A stretch of DNA of 64,000 nucleotides, from IMG/VR virus record IMGVR_UViG_3300009008_000013, positions 1-64,000 of that record. One strand, written 5' to 3'. A program made the position numbers and the translations under genes. The notes beneath the pieces were generated by a model. The model saw nothing but the letters and a program-made list of their open reading frames with translations. It made no database searches and was not told the DNA's origin. The stretch comes from a virus. Positions 28,881 through 38,730 of this stretch are shown here, one piece after another (position 1 is the first letter of the stretch; the number at the start of each line of letters is the position of its first letter).

Positions 28881-29857
28881 TATTAGGTGGCCACGGTTTT
28901 ATTGGATCGCATACTAGCGACATACTACGTAAACAAGGTCACGAAATAGCGGTAGTAGACTGTTACCACCAGTATTATATTTTTCCAGACGATGAATACT
29001 TTTGTATATTGCAACAACGACAAGAACTTGCTTGTGCTGATCATATGTTTCAAGGAAAAATAGAAGATACAGAGTTTATGTCCGGTGTTTTTTCTACTTT
29101 TAAACCAAATATAGTAATACATCTAGCAACATATCCAAACGCTTACATGGTAAAACGCAATGTTGTTGATGCTACCAACAATATGATTACAGCAACAGCA
29201 ACAACACTAGATTTATGTACAGAATATAACGTAGAAAAGATTGTGTTTTCTAGCAGTAGTATGGTTTATGGTAATTTTGAAAGTGAAGCGCCAGATGAAA
29301 CAAGCAAGACAGATCCTAAAACATTGTACGGGAGTTATAAACTACAAGGCGAACGTATGTGCGAAATATGGCATAGAGAAAAAAGATTAAACTATGCTAT
29401 ACTTCGACCTAGTGCTTTGTATGGCACAAGAGATATGATAGTTAGAGTAATTAGTAAAATGGCAGAATCTGCGTTAACTACAGGAAAAATACATGTCCAC
29501 GGCGCAGAAAATAAATTAGATTTTAGTTGGGTAGAAGATGTCGCTAGTGCATTTGCTGTCTGTGCTATAAATGAAAACACCACTAACGAAATTTTTAATT
29601 GCACCCGTGGTAATGGAAAAACTATTTTAGAAGCAGCCATGCGGGTACAAGAAAGATTAGGTGGAGATATGGAAATATTGCCACATGACAGTTTTTATCC
29701 TAATAGAGACACATTAAACAGCAACAAACTAAAAGAATATACAGACTGGAATCCTACAATGGATATTGAGATAGGAATTCCTACTTATTTAAATTGGTTT
29801 TTAGAACAACCATTTGTTAAAACTCTTCCTCGGTATCAAGAGGTAATGGGTTGCTAA
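28862..29857 (+). CDS. NAD-dependent sugar epimerase/dehydratase (extended SDR)
   Basis: 331 residues. Rossmann dinucleotide motif GGHGFIGSH (9-17); the active site has SSSSMVYGN followed by YGSYK (the YxxxK pair), then LRPSALYG, as in nucleotide-sugar epimerases/dehydratases. Overlaps the aminotransferase by 19 bp and, at its 3' end, the minus-strand repeat protein by 41 bp. Substrate is probably a nucleotide sugar. Confidence 0.9.
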   Translation: MSKRILILGGHGFIGSHTSDILRKQGHEIAVVDCYHQYYIFPDDEYFCILQQRQELACADHMFQGKIEDTEFMSGVFSTFKPNIVIHLATYPNAYMVKRNVVDATNNMITATATTLDLCTEYNVEKIVFSSSSMVYGNFESEAPDETSKTDPKTLYGSYKLQGERMCEIWHREKRLNYAILRPSALYGTRDMIVRVISKMAESALTTGKIHVHGAENKLDFSWVEDVASAFAVCAINENTTNEIFNCTRGNGKTILEAAMRVQERLGGDMEILPHDSFYPNRDTLNSNKLKEYTDWNPTMDIEIGIPTYLNWFLEQPFVKTLPRYQEVMGC

Positions 29858-32800
29858 TATTAGAATAACGTTCTTCGAAAAAGGCTTTTAACCATGGCCA
29901 ATCATAACTGTTTAACAATGCGTTATAATCACCATTTTCTTGTTCGTAATACTCTAATGCATCATTTGCTCCTGCCAAGCACCATTCCGCGTTCTGCCCT
30001 TCTGCAATAGTACACCATACTTTAAGTCTATATGCAATTTCTGGTCTAGGATCACCTAAATCTACTTCACGTTTAAGTTTTAATACTTCTCTAAATGCAC
30101 TTCTCCAAGTTACCCATGGATCTTCATTGAATCTACTAATACTAGCAACAATAGGAATAGTGTCGTGATTGCTACTTAAAGTAAAGTCTAATCCGGGCTT
30201 AGTATCTAAAGTTAACTGTCTATTATACATGTTAATATTCATAGCACCATATTCTAATCCGTTAAGAGGATTACGACTGTGTAACATATAATGTTTTGTT
30301 TCTTCTAAATAATTAGGAACTAGGTCAAATTTAAAATCTGGCATCACTTCTGTTTTTGCAAATACAGCATAAAACCATTCTGTTCTGCTAAGATTCGCGG
30401 CCGCTTGATATGCCTGTGTTCTACCATTCACGCCGCTACTTCTTAATAGTGTATTTGTACAGTTGTTATTCTTATATACTTCTACTAAGTGATCCCAATT
30501 TTTATTGGCGTTTTTTTCTCCATTGGAAATAAACACAATATCTAGTGGTTTATCTTCGCATTTGAACCCCGAATGGCGCAATATATGCGGGTAGTCATAT
30601 AATTGTGTTCGAAATTCCCTTTTACAGTCACGGGGTACTAAGGACACGCTACCACTCCTGTTAAAAACGTGAAGTTCTGGCGTTTTCCAGAAAGGAGGAT
30701 CATAATCTATAGTCTTTTGATTGTTGTGTAAAATCCATCCATATAATGTATCTAGTTCATGTATATTATTAACTATAGGCCAACTACAACGCGAAACATT
30801 AATATCTTTAACATAGTTAACTGTATCAAACCAACCCAATACTTTTAAATTACTAGATTGTTCTTTAAACTTTTTAACAGGTACATAAAAAGTGTCGCCT
30901 TCAAGTTGCTTATTACTAGGAAATACATGAAGCATGTCTTGTTGCCATGGCTCAGGTTCCCAGCCGAAGTCAAATAATGAATAATCACATATACTCCCGC
31001 ATACCCATATATAATCTTCGTCTGTTCTTTCTACAATACGTGTTAATGTTTCTAACCAATTACCAAAGAATCTTGCTTTATTATATTCTAGTAATGGCGC
31101 AAAATCTACGTTGTTACCAAAATCAACATACCATATTTCTCTATTGTCGTCGTACAATTGTACCTGTTGATCTTCTACAAAATTTAAATTATAAACATCT
31201 TCAATATTTTCTGCCCAGTCAAAGGTGCGAATAAAATCATCAGCATTTACTAAAAACGTGTTACTCCACTTGTTCCACTTACTGCCAAATACATGTAGCA
31301 TTCCATTTTGCCATGGTTCGCAATGCCAATCAAAGTTAAAACTGTCATAATTGTTCTCGCTCGAAATCGCCCAGAATCGCCCTGTATTGGATTTTTTAGC
31401 ACACCGTAGTAGTGTATCACGTATATTCCCAAAGAACCGTGTCTTGACCATCTGTGGGTGTCTTAGAAGCAGTGATTTAAAGCGTTCTGCGCTATTTTCT
31501 CCTCCCTTGTCGATATAGAAGATATCCAGGGTGCTATTCGCTACTACCTTCTGATCTCCCACAAAATTTAAGTGGGTATTGCCTTTTAAGTAGGCAGGAG
31601 CATTTACGTAGAATGTTTGGCTATGCTTTTGCCATTGAGACCCAAACACGTGAACATAATCCATTTGGCTTGCGTCTGGGTGCCAACTAAAGTCAAACTC
31701 TTCATAATCCATTTCTGAATTCAACGCCCAAAAGCGTTCAGTAGGATGATCGTTTATTAAATCCTCTAGTGTTGTTTCAATATTATAACGAGGCAATGTG
31801 TCGCTTTTACTTGTTACACGTTGGTCTGTTACATAGTTTATTTTTGGATTAGAATTATTGCCATTGTAGTAAAACGTCTTACTAGTCTTTTGCCATTGTG
31901 ATCCAAACACATGTTTAAAGTCTTTTTGTGACTCTTCTGGATGCCAGCTAAAATCAAATGTGCTATAGTCTGTTTCACTATCTGTATGCCAATGTTCTGT
32001 AGTGGGCAATGCTTTTGCTCTTGGTTCATCAATATAATTTATTTTAGTCGCACCTTCTACTTCATATATAGGTCCACCATCTTCCTGCCATTGTGTACCA
32101 AAAACATATATGTATGGGGGATCATCTGGATCAGGCATCCAACTAAAATCAAAACTATCTTCGTCTATATTACTAGGAATAATCCAATCTTCTTTTTTAG
32201 GTAGTGGTCTAATAACCTGGTCGCTTACGTATTTCTTTGGTGCACCTTCTTTTGTAGTATAACAAACATTGCTATTACGTTGCCATAATGAAGGAAATAC
32301 ATATGTGTAGTCGCCGTGCGAGGGATCAGGATGCCAACTAAAGTCAAACTCACTTGTGTCTATATTGTCTGGCAATTCCCAATTATCTAGACAGTTGGTA
32401 CGTTTTGTTACTTGGTCGCTAATATACTTTTTAGGCGAATCGAGGGCAGTTACATAATATGTGCCGCCATCACGTTGCCATTGCGAAGGGAAAACATACG
32501 TGTAGTTACCATATGATGGGTCAGGATGCCAGCTAAAATCGAAATTAGTATAGTCAGTATATTTGTTGAGACTCCAATTATCTTTATTTGGTATTCTTTT
32601 TGTTACCTGATCACTAACATACTTACGCGGTGCATTAGGACTTGTAACATAGTATGTACCGCCATCTCTTTGCCATTGTGAAGGAAACACATAAGTAAAA
32701 TCTCCGTGTGATGGATCAGGATGCCAACTAAAGTCAAAGTTACTGTAGTCTGTATCTTCATGTAGTTTCCAACCGTGTTTAATATCGCTAGTATGTTTAA

Positions 32801-33491
32801 TATTATCTGCAGACACAACACTAGTATCGGAACTAACAGGAACATCTCTTATTGTTGTTTGGTCATTAGCGTACTTACGCGGTGCGCCGGGTTCTGTAAT
32901 ATAGTGTGTTCCACTATCACGTTGCCATTGCGAAGCGAAAACATACGTGTAAGGTTTTTCAGCAGGATCGGGGTGCCAACTAAAGTCGAACTCAGTTGTG
33001 TCTACATTCGGTAGTTTCCAGTTATCCAAACAGTTTGTGCGTTTTGTTACCTGATCACTAACATACTTCTTAGGCGCGCCAGGCTCTGTAACATAGTACG
33101 TGCCACCATCTCTTTGCCACTGCGAAGGAAAGACGTATGTAAAATCGTCATCCAAATTGTCAGGATGCCAACTGAAGTCGAAGTTACTGTAATCAGTATC
33201 GTCATTGAGAATCCAATTTCTTTTCGTAGATTCTCGTGGAACAACATTACTATTATGTAATTTTATTTGTTCTTCGGGATGTTGCTTATTGACTAATCTT
33301 ATTCCGCCGTCACGTTGCCATTTGCTTGGGAAGATATGTACAAACTCGGATTCCCATGGTACAGGAACCCAATTGAAATCAAACCCAGTACAATCAACAC
33401 CATGATCAACGTACCAAAAATATCTCGTTTTGCATTTGGCGGCCGCCTCGTGAATGTCATCGATGTCATCCCTGCTTATTATGTCATACAT
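29817..33491 (-). CDS. Giant FDFSW-repeat protein with degenerate GT-A-like C-terminus
   Basis: 1224 residues. About eleven repeats with a core FDFSWHPDP … YVFPSQWQRDGGTYYVT start near residues 38, 104, 168, 252, 318, 382, 448, 512, 599, 718 and 840; units 2-8 are about 65 residues long, the last ones longer and more diverged. From about 984 the protein aligns with the GT-like protein at 52249-53175: DIVFISNGE, GVNGRTQAYQAAANLSRTEW, RNPLNGLEYG, WRSAFREVLKL. At the DGD site of that protein this one has AKTE, so catalysis is probably lost. No signal peptide. Possible virion adhesin, scaffold, or substrate of the adjacent modifying enzymes. Last gene of the minus-strand string. Confidence 0.75.
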   Translation of the reverse strand: MYDIISRDDIDDIHEAAAKCKTRYFWYVDHGVDCTGFDFNWVPVPWESEFVHIFPSKWQRDGGIRLVNKQHPEEQIKLHNSNVVPRESTKRNWILNDDTDYSNFDFSWHPDNLDDDFTYVFPSQWQRDGGTYYVTEPGAPKKYVSDQVTKRTNCLDNWKLPNVDTTEFDFSWHPDPAEKPYTYVFASQWQRDSGTHYITEPGAPRKYANDQTTIRDVPVSSDTSVVSADNIKHTSDIKHGWKLHEDTDYSNFDFSWHPDPSHGDFTYVFPSQWQRDGGTYYVTSPNAPRKYVSDQVTKRIPNKDNWSLNKYTDYTNFDFSWHPDPSYGNYTYVFPSQWQRDGGTYYVTALDSPKKYISDQVTKRTNCLDNWELPDNIDTSEFDFSWHPDPSHGDYTYVFPSLWQRNSNVCYTTKEGAPKKYVSDQVIRPLPKKEDWIIPSNIDEDSFDFSWMPDPDDPPYIYVFGTQWQEDGGPIYEVEGATKINYIDEPRAKALPTTEHWHTDSETDYSTFDFSWHPEESQKDFKHVFGSQWQKTSKTFYYNGNNSNPKINYVTDQRVTSKSDTLPRYNIETTLEDLINDHPTERFWALNSEMDYEEFDFSWHPDASQMDYVHVFGSQWQKHSQTFYVNAPAYLKGNTHLNFVGDQKVVANSTLDIFYIDKGGENSAERFKSLLLRHPQMVKTRFFGNIRDTLLRCAKKSNTGRFWAISSENNYDSFNFDWHCEPWQNGMLHVFGSKWNKWSNTFLVNADDFIRTFDWAENIEDVYNLNFVEDQQVQLYDDNREIWYVDFGNNVDFAPLLEYNKARFFGNWLETLTRIVERTDEDYIWVCGSICDYSLFDFGWEPEPWQQDMLHVFPSNKQLEGDTFYVPVKKFKEQSSNLKVLGWFDTVNYVKDINVSRCSWPIVNNIHELDTLYGWILHNNQKTIDYDPPFWKTPELHVFNRSGSVSLVPRDCKREFRTQLYDYPHILRHSGFKCEDKPLDIVFISNGEKNANKNWDHLVEVYKNNNCTNTLLRSSGVNGRTQAYQAAANLSRTEWFYAVFAKTEVMPDFKFDLVPNYLEETKHYMLHSRNPLNGLEYGAMNINMYNRQLTLDTKPGLDFTLSSNHDTIPIVASISRFNEDPWVTWRSAFREVLKLKREVDLGDPRPEIAYRLKVWCTIAEGQNAEWCLAGANDALEYYEQENGDYNALLNSYDWPWLKAFFEERYSNISNPLPLDTEEEF

Positions 33492-33539
33492 GTGGGAAAT
33501 CTTACTGTATATAATATTTAATTTTGTTAATAGAATTTA

Positions 33540-34466
33540 CTACAATTCTTGAATCAATAAATCTGAATTATGATAATTATGATAATCATCTACAATATAG
33601 TTTATTTTACCAAGCGGAATGCCACACATTCTAGGATCATATTCTAAGTTATATTGTTGCAACCATTTGTAAAATATTTTGTTTTTGCAAAAATCTACTG
33701 GCGTTTTGTTAGGATAAAGTACAAACATACCAGTATAATTATTTAAATATTGTATATCCCATTCAGTAGGATTATCATGATTTATAAATCCTGTTATGTA
33801 ATCTTTGCCTAGTAAATCTACTTTTAGCCACACATTCCAATTATTACTATCATCTGCCGCACTTAAACATTCTTCGGGTGTAATAGGACAATGAACACTT
33901 TCTGACAGATACATGTTTTCATTATATAAATGATACTGTATACTGAAATAATCTAAAATAGGAATACTTTGCAAATGGGGAGTTCTTGTATAACTATCTA
34001 AGTCATGAACTGCTTGGTTGATTTCTTGTATTCTGTTAATCCAATTGGATGTATCCTCTTCTTTTTTAATCATTCCATTTTTTAATAAATCTCTTCCATG
34101 AGGTTCGCGAATACCATTAGTAAAATGCCTATGGAATGTGTTTAAATATTGCTGTGCTTCTAATCCATTTTCTAAGAAAATATCATAACTTGGAAAATTA
34201 TCTGAATCATATGGGAATATATGTGTATTTGTAATAGAGTTTAGGTATAACCCCGCGTCTCTAATAGAATCAATTGATTTTTTAACTATGTCTATAGACG
34301 GTGCTGGCTTCCACGAATTTGTTGGATATAGATAATTTAGCGTATATGCTTGGAAATTAGAGTTTATATATTTCCAATGTTCGAACCATTTGTTAACAAA
34401 TGGATGATTCCGAAACTCAATAACTGCCAAAGAACGCCCTTGGCTAACTAGTTCAATCCTGTTCAT
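33540..34466 (-). CDS. Unknown protein, distant paralogue of 39706-40812
   Basis: 308 residues from ATG 34466 (an in-frame TTG at 34469 is unlikely); AGGAAAA lies upstream. No known family. It shares an ordered set of short matches with the 39706 product: NKWFEHWKYI vs RKWLTALNGIL, a LHRWFEEL-like helix, and the C-terminal KIFYKWLQQYNLEYDPRMCGIPLGKINY vs RINEFINWLRQNGLDPDD…GHPQVGQ. Both may therefore be one unrecognised phage family. Its location between the sulfotransferase and the repeat protein suggests a part in the modification island. Confidence 0.55.
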   Translation of the reverse strand: MNRIELVSQGRSLAVIEFRNHPFVNKWFEHWKYINSNFQAYTLNYLYPTNSWKPAPSIDIVKKSIDSIRDAGLYLNSITNTHIFPYDSDNFPSYDIFLENGLEAQQYLNTFHRHFTNGIREPHGRDLLKNGMIKKEEDTSNWINRIQEINQAVHDLDSYTRTPHLQSIPILDYFSIQYHLYNENMYLSESVHCPITPEECLSAADDSNNWNVWLKVDLLGKDYITGFINHDNPTEWDIQYLNNYTGMFVLYPNKTPVDFCKNKIFYKWLQQYNLEYDPRMCGIPLGKINYIVDDYHNYHNSDLLIQEL

Positions 34467-34583
34467 CAAATGTTTTCCTAATCGAAAAACTATTTGATCG
34501 AATTTAATTATTAATTAATTGAAAATATTATTTGATTGAACTTGTTTATATTAATTTTATAGAAATTTTTATAGTATTAATTA

Positions 34584-34591
34584 TATTTATA
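34584..34591 (-). promoter_or_regulatory. T4-type late promoter element TATAAATA
   Basis: Perfect TATAAATA read on the minus strand in the 127-bp gap between 33540-34466 and 34597-35169. Leader to ATG 34466 would be about 110 nt. It could give late expression of the last two genes of the string. Confidence 0.55.
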
Positions 34592-34596
34592 TTATG

Positions 34597-35169
34597 TCAT
34601 ACATTTGCTAATTCAGGATAAAAAACTGTTTGTTGAAGATTAAACGCTCGCCATATTTTTAAACAATATTCTTCTATGTCGCTTCTATTAAGCACATCTA
34701 AAATACCATCATAATTTAAGATTGCTTTTTTATAATATTCTAGATCGCGTTTTGTGTATATACTGTTTAAATTTTTCTGTGCTATGGTATCATATAATAT
34801 GAACTGGTATGGGCGAGTTGCTATAAGCGGTACCATGGTATCTGTAAAATCTTTAAGGTATTGGCATGCTGAACCAACAACTTGATATGGTATTTCTTGC
34901 GGAGATAAATCTGTTAATGGTCGATTTTTTGTGCCCACGCTATACCCATCTTTATCAGCATTAAACATACTATAAGAGTTAGATATAATTTGGTCTCTAG
35001 GATTACGCACTAAAACTATTAGATGTTTTCCTTTTTCATCATATAATTTTTTAGCGTAATCTGCTTCATGTCTAAATTCGCACTCATGCCCTTGGTTTTT
35101 AAAATAACTTTGCAAATAATGATTACCACTCCTTTTTGCGCCATATATTACTATTGTATTTTTATCCAT
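34597..35169 (-). CDS. Sulfotransferase-like protein (PAPS-binding fold)
   Basis: 190 residues. IVIYGAKRSGNHYLQSYF (about 6-23) matches the 5'-phosphosulfate loop of sulfotransferases (…PrSGt.yL), and LIVLVRNPRDQIISNSYS (about 50-67) matches the 3'-phosphate-binding motif (RNPxDxxxS). Shorter than most full-length sulfotransferases (240-300), but both PAPS motifs are complete. It would transfer sulfate to a hydroxyl or amine of a glycan, lipid or peptide. Next to a carbamoyltransferase, another decorating enzyme. Confidence 0.75.
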   Translation of the reverse strand: MDKNTIVIYGAKRSGNHYLQSYFKNQGHECEFRHEADYAKKLYDEKGKHLIVLVRNPRDQIISNSYSMFNADKDGYSVGTKNRPLTDLSPQEIPYQVVGSACQYLKDFTDTMVPLIATRPYQFILYDTIAQKNLNSIYTKRDLEYYKKAILNYDGILDVLNRSDIEEYCLKIWRAFNLQQTVFYPELANV

Positions 35170-35173
35170 TATA

Positions 35174-36841
35174 TTAAAACCTCACATGCCTACCCATGGT
35201 AACTGCACCGGCGGCAGTATATACAGGAATGCCATATTTTTTAGTAAATCTTATAGCATCGGCAACATCATTTACCATTGGCTCACCTCTAATATTTAAA
35301 CTGGTATTTAATAACATTGGACAACCTGTATAGTATTCCCACATTTTAAGTAAATTTCTTACATTTGGATTATCATTTGGGCCTACTGTTTGCACTCTAC
35401 TTGTTCCGTCTGCATGTACAATAGCCGGGAACTCTTTTGGCTTCTTACATTTGGCTACAAACTGCATATAAGGAGATGCTAATTTCCTTTTATTGCGATG
35501 TAGTATTACGCCATGTTTGTTTGCATAATCTGCTCTAGTTGCTGTTTCAAACAATAAAGTATCTGGCATATCAAAATACTCATGTGCTCTTTCTTCTAAT
35601 ATCATTGGCGCAAATGGACGAAACTTTTGTCTGCGTTTTATTTCATTTACTTTATCTTTAATATCATCACCGCGTGGATCTGCTAATAAACTTCTATTGC
35701 CTAATGCTCTTGGACCAAACTCTGCTTTACCGTTAGCAACACCCACGATGTTTCCTTCTAACAACTCTTTTATAATCTCTGCTTCTGGATATTGGCCACT
35801 AATATCATAGCCGAGATATGGATGCTCCCAATTTAATTTTTTACCATATGTTAATGCGGCGGCACCTAAACTGCTACCAGCATCTCCTGGATTAGGCATA
35901 ATCCAAATATTATTCCAGTTATTTGCTACTTTTGTATTTGCAACGCAATTTAATGCAACGCCGCCCATATAAACTAAATTTGTAGATTTGCAATGTTTTT
36001 TAGCGTGAGTCATAATATGGCCTACCATAAACTCTAAAACTTGTTGCGAAGATGCCGCAATGTCATAATTATCTTGATCTTCCATTTCTGCCAAGTAATT
36101 GGCCGCGAGCCGTGCGCCGTACCGAAGTTCATTACTTCGCCAATTTGTACCAGCGTGTAAGTTCTCTTTTAGTTTAAAAACTATTTTATTTAAGTTATTT
36201 GTTTCCCAAAAGGTATCAATTAAGTCTCGCGAATATATTGGAAATCCATATGCGGCCATTCCCATTAAAATGTATTCTTCATCTAGTGGGCGTAGGCCTA
36301 CGCGATCAGTCATAGCACTATAAAACAAACCAATACTATTTGGATATTTTGCACCCCAAACTTTTTCGTATTTTGCATAACCATTGTGATTGTATTGTGC
36401 ATTCCATATTGTAATAGTATCCCATTCTCCTATCGCGTCAATAACTACTATAGTTGCATCATTAAATGGACTTGTTTGAAAGCCCGCGGCGGCATGGGAT
36501 AAATGGTGATTATGATAATTAAAATGTTTGGTAAAATTCCAACTTAATTCAGTTTGCTTAACAAGCATTTTTTTAATGGAAAGATTTTTTAAACTTAATG
36601 CATCTTTCCATTGTCCGGAATATGCTTGGCGAGTTTTTTTAATCCATGGATTTTCGTAATACGAAACAACTTCGGGAAATCCATGTTTAAGTGCGTCAAT
36701 TATTAATTCATAATTTAAGTTATTGTCGTGTTTTTGCTTACTATATCTTTCCGCGTGTCCAGCAAAAAGTATATTTCCAGAATCGTCTATTAAACTGGCG
36801 GCAGCGTCATGAAACCCGCAACTTATTCCTAATATTTTCAT
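35174..36841 (-). CDS. O-carbamoyltransferase, NodU/CmcH family
   Basis: 555 residues, the normal size. The N-terminal ASKHA-type domain opens KILGISCGFHDAAASLIDD; metal-binding HHxxH is NHHLSHAAAGF (H112, H113, H116); then VVIDAIGEWDT and YMGGVALNCVAN. The C-terminal YrdC-like domain shows AEFGPRALGNRSLLADPR, RQKFRPFAPMI and NTSLNIRGEPMV. The enzyme attaches carbamoyl from carbamoyl phosphate to a hydroxyl, usually on sugars. Known in many marine phages. Overlaps the SGNH gene by 35 bp. Confidence 0.93.
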   Translation of the reverse strand: MKILGISCGFHDAAASLIDDSGNILFAGHAERYSKQKHDNNLNYELIIDALKHGFPEVVSYYENPWIKKTRQAYSGQWKDALSLKNLSIKKMLVKQTELSWNFTKHFNYHNHHLSHAAAGFQTSPFNDATIVVIDAIGEWDTITIWNAQYNHNGYAKYEKVWGAKYPNSIGLFYSAMTDRVGLRPLDEEYILMGMAAYGFPIYSRDLIDTFWETNNLNKIVFKLKENLHAGTNWRSNELRYGARLAANYLAEMEDQDNYDIAASSQQVLEFMVGHIMTHAKKHCKSTNLVYMGGVALNCVANTKVANNWNNIWIMPNPGDAGSSLGAAALTYGKKLNWEHPYLGYDISGQYPEAEIIKELLEGNIVGVANGKAEFGPRALGNRSLLADPRGDDIKDKVNEIKRRQKFRPFAPMILEERAHEYFDMPDTLLFETATRADYANKHGVILHRNKRKLASPYMQFVAKCKKPKEFPAIVHADGTSRVQTVGPNDNPNVRNLLKMWEYYTGCPMLLNTSLNIRGEPMVNDVADAIRFTKKYGIPVYTAAGAVTMGRHVRF

Positions 36842-37454
36842 AGATAATCTCTGCTATTTCAGCATGTGCCAATTTTCCTGGATGGCCTTTAGGACCGTGA
36901 TCCATACCATACACCCAATTAACTATTGCTTGGTTTGGCCACCCTATAAAATACTTATCGTCAACTAGGTCTTTAAACTCAGAATTACATTGTGGTATTA
37001 CTTTTTCATTATCAAAAGCATTAAGCATCAAATAAGGTATACGTCTAGACTCGAAAAAATCCTGTAATTCTCTTATTTGTACAAAAAAATTATCTAATAG
37101 ATAATTTTTTTCATTCTCTCCTAACACAATATTCTTTGGTATAGTTTCGTTTGGCCCCAATCGAATATACGAAGTCCATTGTATTACAGCACATTCTATT
37201 TCAGTTACTGAATTCAATGATTTCCTTTTACCAGTATTAAAAACAGATAGTCTGGCCAAATCGTTAAAAAAGTTTTTGGTAGTTTCTACTATACGATTAT
37301 TTGCGGCACCGGAACGTGCAAAATTAACTACTTGAAGTCTAGTTATTTCACCCAACTTGGCTGGCCAACATTCAGAAAACGGATGTTCTAACTCATCCCC
37401 AAACGTAAAACTATCACCGTTTGTGAATATTATTTTTTCTTGACTAATATCCAT
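36807..37454 (-). CDS. SGNH/GDSL hydrolase
   Basis: 215 residues from ATG 37454 (a GTG at 37466 would add four). Block I is IIFTNGDSFTFGDEL with the GDS nucleophile; block III-like GAANNRI carries Asn; the C-terminal GPKGHPGKLAHAEIAEIIYENI gives the HP of block V. Such enzymes add or remove acyl groups on sugars. Flanked by an Smr gene (25-bp overlap) and the carbamoyltransferase. Target unknown, probably a glycan. Confidence 0.8.
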   Translation of the reverse strand: MDISQEKIIFTNGDSFTFGDELEHPFSECWPAKLGEITRLQVVNFARSGAANNRIVETTKNFFNDLARLSVFNTGKRKSLNSVTEIECAVIQWTSYIRLGPNETIPKNIVLGENEKNYLLDNFFVQIRELQDFFESRRIPYLMLNAFDNEKVIPQCNSEFKDLVDDKYFIGWPNQAIVNWVYGMDHGPKGHPGKLAHAEIAEIIYENIRNKLRVS

Positions 37455-37663
37455 AGGTAAAAGCACCCGCCGTCGTCGCTTTGTTCTATTTTTCTTACTA
37501 GTGGGCTACATTCGATCCACTGTGGGAATTCTTGGCAAATACTTCCTTTGCCTGTAATTATTTTTATTTTTTTAATTCTTTCTTCATGGCATTCTTTAAT
37601 AGTAGCAATAATGTCATCATATGCTTCTTGTATGGAATAGCCGTGGTAGTCGATTACTATCAT
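37430..37663 (-). CDS. Small Smr-domain protein
   Basis: 77 residues, almost exactly one Smr (small MutS-related) domain: IDYHGYSIQEAYDDIIATIKEC corresponds to the LDLHG…EA helix and IKIITGKGS to the HGKG loop (here TGKG). Smr domains are nicking or RNA nucleases, or binding modules. An isolated domain among sugar and radical SAM genes is odd. Its ATG overlaps the previous stop (ATGA). Confidence 0.75.
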   Translation of the reverse strand: MIVIDYHGYSIQEAYDDIIATIKECHEERIKKIKIITGKGSICQEFPQWIECSPLVRKIEQSDDGGCFYLWILVKKK

Positions 37664-38730
37664 ATATTAATTAATGAACCCTTTAATGTTATATATCCAT
37701 TTTTATAATGTTGGTGATTTTTAAGTTTGTTTAACATGTTTATGCAATCACTGTACAATGAATTGTTTGGCAAAAAAACTGCTTGCTCTAAAAATAAGTT
37801 GGTATTGTAATTGTTAACCCACCAAGAACCCCAATCTTCTATACTACTAATAGTGGCACCAACATTGTACTTTTGACATAGGTTTGCAAAATTTATAACA
37901 TCCCTATAATTATTTTTTTGTAATACGAATGATAAATGAAAATAACGATTGTTCTCTTTCAAAAAGTCTAGACTATCAATAACAGTACTCCAGTTACCTG
38001 GGTAACGCACTTTTCTATATACTTCTTCACTTCCTGCATCAATACTAACTGCAAAAGATGTTACTTGATCCATAACTTTTGAATTTAAAAGCTTTTTATA
38101 ATTTATGCGTGTGGCGTTTGACCGAATTGTAAATTTATGATTTTTTCTAGGAATATAATTATAGATTATATCACCATAAATTCCACTAGCAAATGGTTCT
38201 CCGTCGCCTCCCAATTCTATTAAAGACGCGTGTTCAAAGTTTGACACCAAATCTAAAAAATGCATTGCATAACTTTTTCTTAACTCAAATTCAGGACCCT
38301 TATTAATAAACCTAAATTCTGGCCGGCAACTTGGACATTGTAAATTGCAACTATCATCAATAGCAAATATAAATGAATACCTTTGAGGGAAATCACCGAA
38401 TCGTATAGGCCCGGTGCATTTTGCTGTATTACAAAACTTAAAACTGCTTCCTGCTGAAGTATGTTCTTGTAGTTTTTTAGCAATTGAATTGTTCCATATT
38501 TCTTCTATAGTGTTAAAATCTTTTATATTACCAATTAGATAAGGTAAATGACCATGGCATGAACAGATGAATACGTGGCCAAGTTTGTTAACAAGAATTG
38601 AACTGCTTGGCATTATACAATAAACATCTTCTTTAAAAGGATGTAATTGGTTATCTCCCAATTTATACTTGTGTCTAATAGAACTTATTGAAGGTGTGCT
38701 TCTTATATAACGTAAGTAATCAACTTTCAT
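37660..38730 (-). CDS. Radical SAM enzyme A with N-terminal SPASM-like cysteine cluster
   Basis: 356 residues. The N-terminal cluster region has C38 (VYCIMP), C56/C58 (ICSCHG), C100 and C105 (FCNTAKC), resembling a SPASM/twitch iron-sulfur module placed before the barrel. The radical SAM motif is CNLQCPSC (C128, C132, C135); GGEP is varied to GGDGEPF. Close paralogue of 43413-44549: both share SFKFC, AKKLQE, FTIRSNAT and SIDAG. Starts inside a 30-bp palindrome with a late promoter element 5 nt before the ATG and no Shine-Dalgarno. Substrate unknown: a peptide, protein or sugar. Confidence 0.88.
   Translation of the reverse strand: MKVDYLRYIRSTPSISSIRHKYKLGDNQLHPFKEDVYCIMPSSSILVNKLGHVFICSCHGHLPYLIGNIKDFNTIEEIWNNSIAKKLQEHTSAGSSFKFCNTAKCTGPIRFGDFPQRYSFIFAIDDSCNLQCPSCRPEFRFINKGPEFELRKSYAMHFLDLVSNFEHASLIELGGDGEPFASGIYGDIIYNYIPRKNHKFTIRSNATRINYKKLLNSKVMDQVTSFAVSIDAGSEEVYRKVRYPGNWSTVIDSLDFLKENNRYFHLSFVLQKNNYRDVINFANLCQKYNVGATISSIEDWGSWWVNNYNTNLFLEQAVFLPNNSLYSDCINMLNKLKNHQHYKNGYITLKGSLINI

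Noticed and set aside
30947-33521. Several plus-strand open frames opposite the repeat protein
   Set aside because: They arise from the repeats of the minus-strand gene and resemble each other only for that reason.
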